NCBI GenBank assembly: GCA_047495785.1
Contig: JBLDXI010000002.1
Span: forward strand, 1,612,001-1,676,000
Direction of reading: 5' to 3'
DNA length: 64,000 bases
Source of the DNA: Lepidodermella squamata
Lineage: Eukaryota > Gastrotricha
Numbering within the stretch: the stretch's first letter is position 1; each line of letters opens with the position of its first letter. Below are positions 57,723 to 64,000 of the stretch, piece after piece. The notes under the pieces are model-generated. The model saw nothing but the letters and a program-made list of their open reading frames with translations, did not search any database and was not told the DNA's origin. Made by a program: the position numbers and the translations under genes.

Positions 57723-60189
57723 CGAATTGGGGACTTAAAATTTGGAGCTGATTGGAATAATTCGGTACAGAATTCAATGATATTTGGTAATGAGCTCACT
57801 ATACCCCTGTGAAGTTCTCAAAAGATTGCTAGGCGTTTTACTGGAAATCACGGAGAATTTTACGATCATTTATTTCGATTTTTTTAAATTAATCAAGAAA
57901 TTCCAGAAAATTGGGAAAATGCATTTTGGGCGAATTATTTACTCAAATTTGGGTTCCTTTTCCGGCCAAATTTGGTTCCGCAACAGGCTTTTTCGGTTCC
58001 GCTAAAAGTAAGACCCATTGATATTTTCAATGCCAATTTTACGCTTCGGTTGAATTTTCCCGCAAAAGGTTACTCTTTTTTTTAAGAAGCATTATTTATT
58101 TTAAGCTAGATTTTTTATTTTATTCACGAGTTTTTTTCGCGGTTTTATACCTTGAAGATATGATGTTATTTGTTTGATCATACCTTAACGCTAATAACAA
58201 CAGTATTATTACATTGGAAATCTTCGTGTTTAAATGTTTAATGAGCGCCTCGCGCTGCCGTGATGCGAGCCAAAAAAAAACTTAATCCTACTCGAAAAAG
58301 GCTGCTTCTAATCGGCCATGTGCCGTGTTGTGTGTTTTACGAGCCCAGGTATCATCGCCGAGTTAAGCGCGGCTTAGCCGACGCGGTCGTTGTTCAAAAA
58401 TTGAAGCTATTTATCACCCTGCTTTTGTGTTAATGACACGAATATGACAGCAATATAGACCATCAGACCTATGTAGCATATATATACAACAGGCCCGACA
58501 CATGTTATTTGGCGGCTAATGCCAACGTTGAACAAAAAGCTTGAACAAGATGATATATCACATATCTCACATGGTATACAAGAAAGCGCCCGCGTTAAGG
58601 CGGCTTTACTACATGTGTAATACATATATGTCGCTTGAACATCATGACCGCGTGTCGCTCGTTGCGCTAAGCTGCAAAAACAGCAGCCGCGCGACAGCTC
58701 ATCATTGTTTTGCTACTTCCATCCACCGTTGATGATGATAATAATATTATATCAATAAATTTTTCTAATGAGTTTTATTACACAATACGTGTTAACGATA
58801 CTGCCGTTTAATTGTTGACATCGCGACACGAGAGAAGCAGCCTAGCAGCAGTGTACTACAACCTATGAATAAAAATGTCATGTATATATGTTTTTTGAAT
58901 TCGTTCATTCACGGCGCATTCGAAAATTTATGCGACGGGGGCCATTTTGTAGGCATAGAAAGCGTTTATATTCGCTATTCACCTCCTTCTGTCAACTGTC
59001 AAATATACCGATGTAGTCAATTTCACTGTATCGTGATGATAATGATGATGATAATAACAAGTACATGTGTTTAAGGCGGGCATTTTGCGCGCTTCATTTG
59101 AGCGTGCGCCGTCGCATTTGACTTTTGAACAAATCAATGCGCGGCATTTATTTCAGTTCTCTCTCTCTCTCTCGCTCCCATTCACACGGTGTTATTTCGC
59201 GCGCGCGACAACAATTTTTGCACTTGTTATCGCGGTGGCCGGTCGTGACTTATCAAACGGTGGAAAATCACATCAACGGCGCAGACGGTTGAGAACGGCG
59301 AAGAATTATTACTTATTCGATGTTGATGATAATGATTTAATGAACTCGCGCGTTTGACAACTCGCGCAGGTAGTTGCGGAGTAAATCGTGTTGTAATATG
59401 CGCGTGAAAAATGTAATATACGCGCGCACATATGTCAAGTCACTTGGCTGCCGAGTCGCGACACCGGCAGATGATCAGCGACCACTTTCACGCACTTCTA
59501 CTCTCATATACTGCTGTGTAATAATTTGCGGTAATCGTTGGCGTTCATCTCGTAATACGTCTTCGTTTTCTGAAAAACGAGCAAGCGAGACTGTAATAAT
59601 TGCAATAAATTTTTCCGTGCGTTGCTCGGCCCGCTGTCACAGATAGCCATCGCGAGCAGACTCAACTGCGGCGGAAAACAATTGTAATAATCGCGGGTAA
59701 TTATTACCTGGCCCGCACTTGTCTCCTGTGCCTTGTTTAAACACACACCGCCTGCTCGGTGCTACCTATATACGGGTATCATGCCGTCGGTCGAGTGGCG
59801 TCGATGATGATGATGAAAATCGGCGGTCCGAAAAAGGAAATTTAAAACAGAAGCCGGTGTTTTGTGTTCATGCCGTGGTAGTGTAGCAAAGTGCGAGAAG
59901 TAGCAACCACCAGCAGCACCTTATTGTTGTTGTTATTGTTATTATATTACTCGATATTATATTATTACTCGGCGCCTATAAACTTTCTTCTGCTTCATTT
60001 CCTGAGCGCGCGCGATGATGATGAGATTAAACGCCGTTGCTGTGCAGCTGCTGTGTTTGGTTAGTTAAGTTATACCAGCAGTATCGATCTCGAGTCGAGG
60101 GGCGTCTGCTGCGTCTGTTTATGTTTGCGCGCGCACTTTCAATAGAGCTGCAATCATCCAGCTATTACCCGTGTACCAGTTAGCCGCTC

Positions 60190-60260
60190 GCGCGCACCAG
60201 CCAATCAGCGCCGCGCATCGCCCGGCCGCGCGCGCTCATTGGCCAGCCGCTTAAATTAAT
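60190..60260 (+). promoter_or_regulatory. Probable Irx core promoter: CCAAT boxes in CpG-rich DNA
   Basis: CCAATCAG at 60201-60208 and an inverted CCAAT (ATTGG, 60238-60242) lie in GCGC-rich DNA 165-206 bp before the start codon. This is a TATA-less, CCAAT-type promoter layout. Confidence 0.4.
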
Positions 60261-60406
60261 ATCACTTAGCGCGCACACGCATACATATACACAAACAGTA
60301 ATAAGACTAATCACGACGATATGCTGGTGGCGAGCAGCTAATAAAACATTACTATTTCTCATTTCTCGGCAATTAGTTTTGGTTTAAACCAACAACACTT
60401 TCTATT

Positions 60407-62751
60407 ATGGCTTCGACCAGTGCCAAACTGGAACCGACAACCGGCCAGCAACAACCTGCTGGCGGTAAAATGGTAGCTATCTCCCCGACCCCGTCCCCTC
60501 AGTCGTCGTCAACTTCAGGCGCGTTAAATATTGTCGACTCGCCGTCCCCGAATGCTAAAAAACCGTGCTGTGAAGCGGCAGCCGCTGCTGGGCAACAAGT
60601 TTGCCCGACTTGTTACGTAACTGCCCTTCTCAGCGCCTTCAAAGGCCAGCAACAACAACAGCAACCAGTCGAAACTTCAAATAACCGAACAAGATCGATC
60701 TCACCTCAAAGGAATAACGGCAAGGAGATGCACAGTCCAGCTATTTCGACTTCATCGCAAAAGCCTGAAATTAAGGTGGGCTTTATTTTGAAACTTTCAA
60801 TATTTTTTAGTAATTTTTTTAATTTATTTAGGCTGCTTTTAATAATGGCGGGAATAATGCGGTAGAAATGTTGTCGATGTTACAACAAGCCTCGCCCCGC
60901 TGGGCCGCGGCGTTGAAAGAGCGCCTCGGTTCCGATGCGGTTCCGCCGCCGGTACCAGGAGGTGATGAAACCGCCGCCCTCATCGCCGCCGCTCAACACC
61001 ACCAGCAACAACAGCAACAACAGGCCGATTTATTCCTCGCGCAATTAGCCCATCAGCAGCAGCAGCAGCAGCAACAACACGCCATGGCGCCTGGGCTGCC
61101 GCCCGGGTTTAACCTGGACCACTTTCGGCAGATGATGGGCGGAAATATGGCGTTCTTCCCCGGCGGCGGACCACCGGGTGCCATGCCGCCCGGCGTCGTC
61201 GGTCAACTGTCACCCGGGCAAGCGCCGCCTGGGTTCGGCGTCCCGGATCCGGCCGTAGCCGCGGCTGTTCATCACCAATTCGCAAATCCCTACGGACCCT
61301 ACGGCGCCGCTTTCGATCTCAACGGGATGAGGCGGAAAAACGCGACCCGCGAGACTACGGCAGTGTTGAAACAATGGCTAGCCGAGCACAGGAAGAACCC
61401 GTACCCGACCAAGGGCGAGAAAATTATGCTAGCAATTATCAGTAAAATGACCCTGACCCAGGTTAGCACGTGGTTCGCGAATGCGAGGCGTCGTTTAAAG
61501 AAGGAGAATAAGGCGAACTGGCAGGGCGGCAATGGCGCCGGCGGTTCGAACGCCGGCGATTTAGATGACGTCGATTTCGGAGATGACGAAAACGGCGACG
61601 AGGAGATTCTCGACGATGACGCGGCTAACAATCAGGACGACGAGCAGCCGTCGATCGAGGACCACCACCGAAGCCAGGATGACGACAATTCTCGGCCTGA
61701 GCAGAGCCAAGATTCGAACCAGCCTAACAATCAACAGCAGCAGCAGCAACAGCAACAACACCAGGCGGCTAATTTGCTACAATTACAACAAGCAGCTCAA
61801 CTACTACAGCAGCAGGGTGCGAACAACGCCGATCCTGAGGCGAGTAAACGATTCGCGGCTCAGGTTGCGGCGATCCTACAACAGCAACAGCTAGCTGGCC
61901 AAATCAACGCGCAACAAAATGCTGCGAAAAATCCGTTTCAAAGTAATTTTTTTTACGAATTTAATTTTAATTTTAAATTAATTTAACTTATTTTAGATTA
62001 CGCTGCCATGTTACAGCTTCAACAACTTCAACAATCACGTCAGCAAGTTCCTCCGCCCCCGTCAGCCCCTGTTAATCCTTTAATTGCGCTACAACAAAAG
62101 CTGGATACAAGTTCCAGCGCTGGAACCGAGACCACGTCACCCGTGCCGCCTCAACAACCCGCGAAACCAGCCTCGGAGAATCAACCGAAAACCGCGCAGA
62201 AACGGCCTGGAATTTGGTCGATCGCCGCTGAAGTTTCGTCATCGACTTCATCGCCGGCCGAGGGTGGCGAAAACGCGAAACAAGCCCGGCTATCAGCCTC
62301 TCCGGAACATGTAGCGGCGCCAAAGGTTGAAAATCAGCAGCAGCAAGCGGTTATTGAGGCGATTTTAGCCTCGCAGCGCCTCGGTCAATTTCGCAATCCG
62401 AATGTTGTGCAACAGCATTTCGAGCAACAAAATCGAATGTTGGCCCTAGCAGCTCAGCAACAGCAGCAGGCTATTCCCCCTCAAAATAACGCCCAGTTGG
62501 AACAAATCGCGATTTTAAGGCGGCTCATGGAGCAACAACAACAGCAACAGCAGGCGAATCACGGCCAGGCTCAATTAGCAGCGGCCATGATGCTGGCGGC
62601 CGGCAATCCAAGTGCGTTTTTGGGCAACCTCGGCGGCCTTCAACCTCACCAGTTGGCCGGTTTAGCGCCACCCGGGCTGCTACCTGGCCACCATCACCTG
62701 TTCGCAGCCGCAGCCGCTGCCGCCTCGCAAAATAATCAAGCCCCTAATTGA
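60407..62751 (+). CDS. Irx: Iroquois-class (TALE) homeobox transcription factor
   Basis: Exons 60407-60775, 60832-61942 and 61997-62751 give 744 aa. The TALE homeodomain at about residues 288-350 ([60 protein letters not shown]) has the three-residue extension and the Iroquois-specific HRKNPYPT and [10 protein letters not shown] sequences. An acidic stretch (about 370-400, [19 protein letters not shown]) follows, as in other Irx proteins. The rest is long Gln runs (CAA/CAG coded) and Pro/Gly-rich segments, with a Cys-containing region near the N-terminus ([14 protein letters not shown]). I do not see the IRO box. Iroquois factors pattern neural, heart and body territories. Long Gln runs are unusual for Irx and show lineage-specific repeat expansion. 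Only one Irx gene is visible here; clusters are common in other animals. Confidence 0.95.
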
Positions 62752-64000
62752 TGTCATTTTTTTCGCTCTCTCGTTTATTTTTTTTCGGTGTGACCTTGAA
62801 AATTAGTATTTTATTTTATTTCATGACATTATTGCTTAGCTCACTTTTCCGGCAACTTTTGTCTCATCCGCTTCGTTGTGTAAAAAAAAAATGTAGCTTT
62901 GTTTTTATTAAGGTGGCTTTTTTCAGTTATTATTGTCGAGCGCGTAATTAATTATAGCGCCCTTTCGATTTTAATCAAAATTGTTGTTATATGATACCCA
63001 CTCTTCAATCAAAGCAGCTATATTACATATTATATGTTATAACGATTATTCGATTTTATTTATAAAAGAAAACAGCAACATTTAACAGAAATAAAATGTC
63101 GACAATTTTTGGTTTAAAAATGCGAGACTTTTGATGTTTATTATGCTATAGCTAAATACCGATGATTAACCGTGTTTAATCTACCTATATAACTATATGG
63201 CTTCGCCGGCAAACAGCTTGTATGTGGTTTTACAAGCTGTCAGTCACGACGCTTTTGCTTGAAAATAGATACATTAGTGGTGGCGGGCGCGTCTAATACG
63301 TACATTGCCGATGATGATGAGAAAGAAGGCTGGGCTGCGCGCCTGAAGAGCGTATCGCGTTGCCGTCTCGTGAAAATCATTGCAACTAAAAGCAGCTCTT
63401 CAAAACACTGATTATGATGATGCGCTATTGATATTATTTATACTAGCGTAATAATACATTATAAGGCGTATTATATCAAGTAAACGAGCAAATATACCTA
63501 CCTACTTGGATAAACTCAACGTAGCGCGCAAAAGTCAAAACACCAATAAAAGCCGAATAAAACAAGGGCGGAAACATAGGCGCGCGAGGTACTTTTACCT
63601 CAATTTAAGCACCAGGTAGGTAGGTAGGTAGATGGGGTACATAATATCGCAGAGATTATGATGAAAGAAAATGTTGTGTATTTATTTGCGTATATAACGA
63701 AAAACGCCGGCGATGACGGTTCCAAGACCAGACACGCGCCTCTCTTTTCCCCCCAGCAAGAAGTGGGCGCCTAACAGTTTGCACTCGAACAAAATCATCA
63801 TTAGCGGCTACAAATAAGACACCCGTCATCGGGCTCTCTACATTGCGCTAAACGTATGTAAACCAAGCGGAACCAAGTCAGGTAATTGGCGCCGTAAAAA
63901 TAGCCCGTTATAATTCTGTTTATCAAAGCACGGCTGCTGATTATCAGATGAAGTATACTTACCTAAATAGTCGCTGGTCTATGCCTCCCCTACCTCCCAT
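62752..64000. other. 3' flank of the Iroquois gene
   Basis: AT-rich 3' UTR candidates with AATAAA near 63090, then gene-free DNA with an (AGGT)4 microsatellite at 63614-63631. I see no second homeobox exon. Confidence 0.5.

Larger units (their letters stand above)
55332..60406. promoter_or_regulatory. 5-kb gene-free region upstream of the Iroquois gene
   Basis: No convincing coding sequence; all open frames are short and without domain features (for example 55888-55706 minus, starting MGNAVSTRS). It holds a perfect hairpin (55496-55569), a diverged repeat pair, telomere-like DNA, a (TGA)7 microsatellite at 56598-56618, and CpG-rich DNA with GCGCGC runs from about 59080 on. Most spacers in this window are under 1.2 kb, so this gap and the one after the gene are exceptional. 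It likely holds developmental enhancers of the homeobox gene. Confidence 0.5.

Overview
The window is nuclear DNA from a compact animal genome. Genes are dense on both strands. Almost all introns are 48-70 nt with GT-AG ends. Conserved animal genes are present: an Iroquois homeobox gene, Hsp70 with the cytosolic EEVD tail, ABCA, CD36, DET1, FBF1, AK8, PIH1D1 and PDE12. AK8 and FBF1 point to a ciliated lineage. Acceptor sites lack the strict TTTCAG of nematodes, one gene pair is spaced like an operon (61 nt), and TTAGGG-like repeats occur. I infer a small-genome bilaterian and lean towards an appendicularian tunicate of the Oikopleura type. This is a low-confidence guess, because no species marker is present.

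Layout. 0-1.7 kb: 3' part of an ankyrin-repeat gene (+). 2.5-3.1 kb: two head-to-head tRNA-like SINE copies. 3.8-8.2 kb: tandem CD36/scavenger-receptor-B genes, the second partly degraded, with a fossil piece of the downstream MFS gene between them. 8.2-13.5 kb: accessory region with a dispersed repeat, a restriction-endonuclease-fold-like gene (-) and a dead non-LTR retrotransposon (-). 13.8-14.7 kb: mitochondrial enoyl-CoA hydratase (+). 14.9-19.2 kb: SLC18B1-like transporter (-), whose long intron holds a complete, intronless, heat-inducible Hsp70 gene on the other strand with its own heat-shock-element promoter. 19.4-25.6 kb: ABCA transporter (+), divergent from SLC18B1 over 190 bp. 25.9-30.2 kb: secreted pancreatic-lipase-family gene and AK8 (both -). 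30.9-32.4 kb: PIH1D1 and a Ly6/uPAR gene 61 nt apart, a likely operon (+). 33.0-35.7 kb: RALBP1 (-). 36.9-50.4 kb: run of plus-strand genes, DDX5-like helicase, an HLH-like protein, DET1 and FBF1, the last carrying a transposon-like insertion in its longest intron. 50.7-55.3 kb: minus-strand ankyrin protein, eight-span membrane protein and PDE12. 55.3-60.4 kb: gene-free 5 kb with a perfect 33-bp hairpin, a repeat pair and telomere-like DNA. 60.4-62.8 kb: Iroquois-class homeobox gene (+). 62.8-64 kb: non-coding flank.

How genes relate: AK8 and FBF1 are ciliary, and PIH1D1 belongs to the R2TP chaperone-adaptor system that also serves dynein assembly. Several plus-strand genes have a pyrimidine tract plus AG just before the ATG, which would suit spliced-leader trans-splicing. 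All exon joins below were worked out by hand from splice sites and reading frame, and reading phase agrees at every junction reported. No expression data or database search was available.
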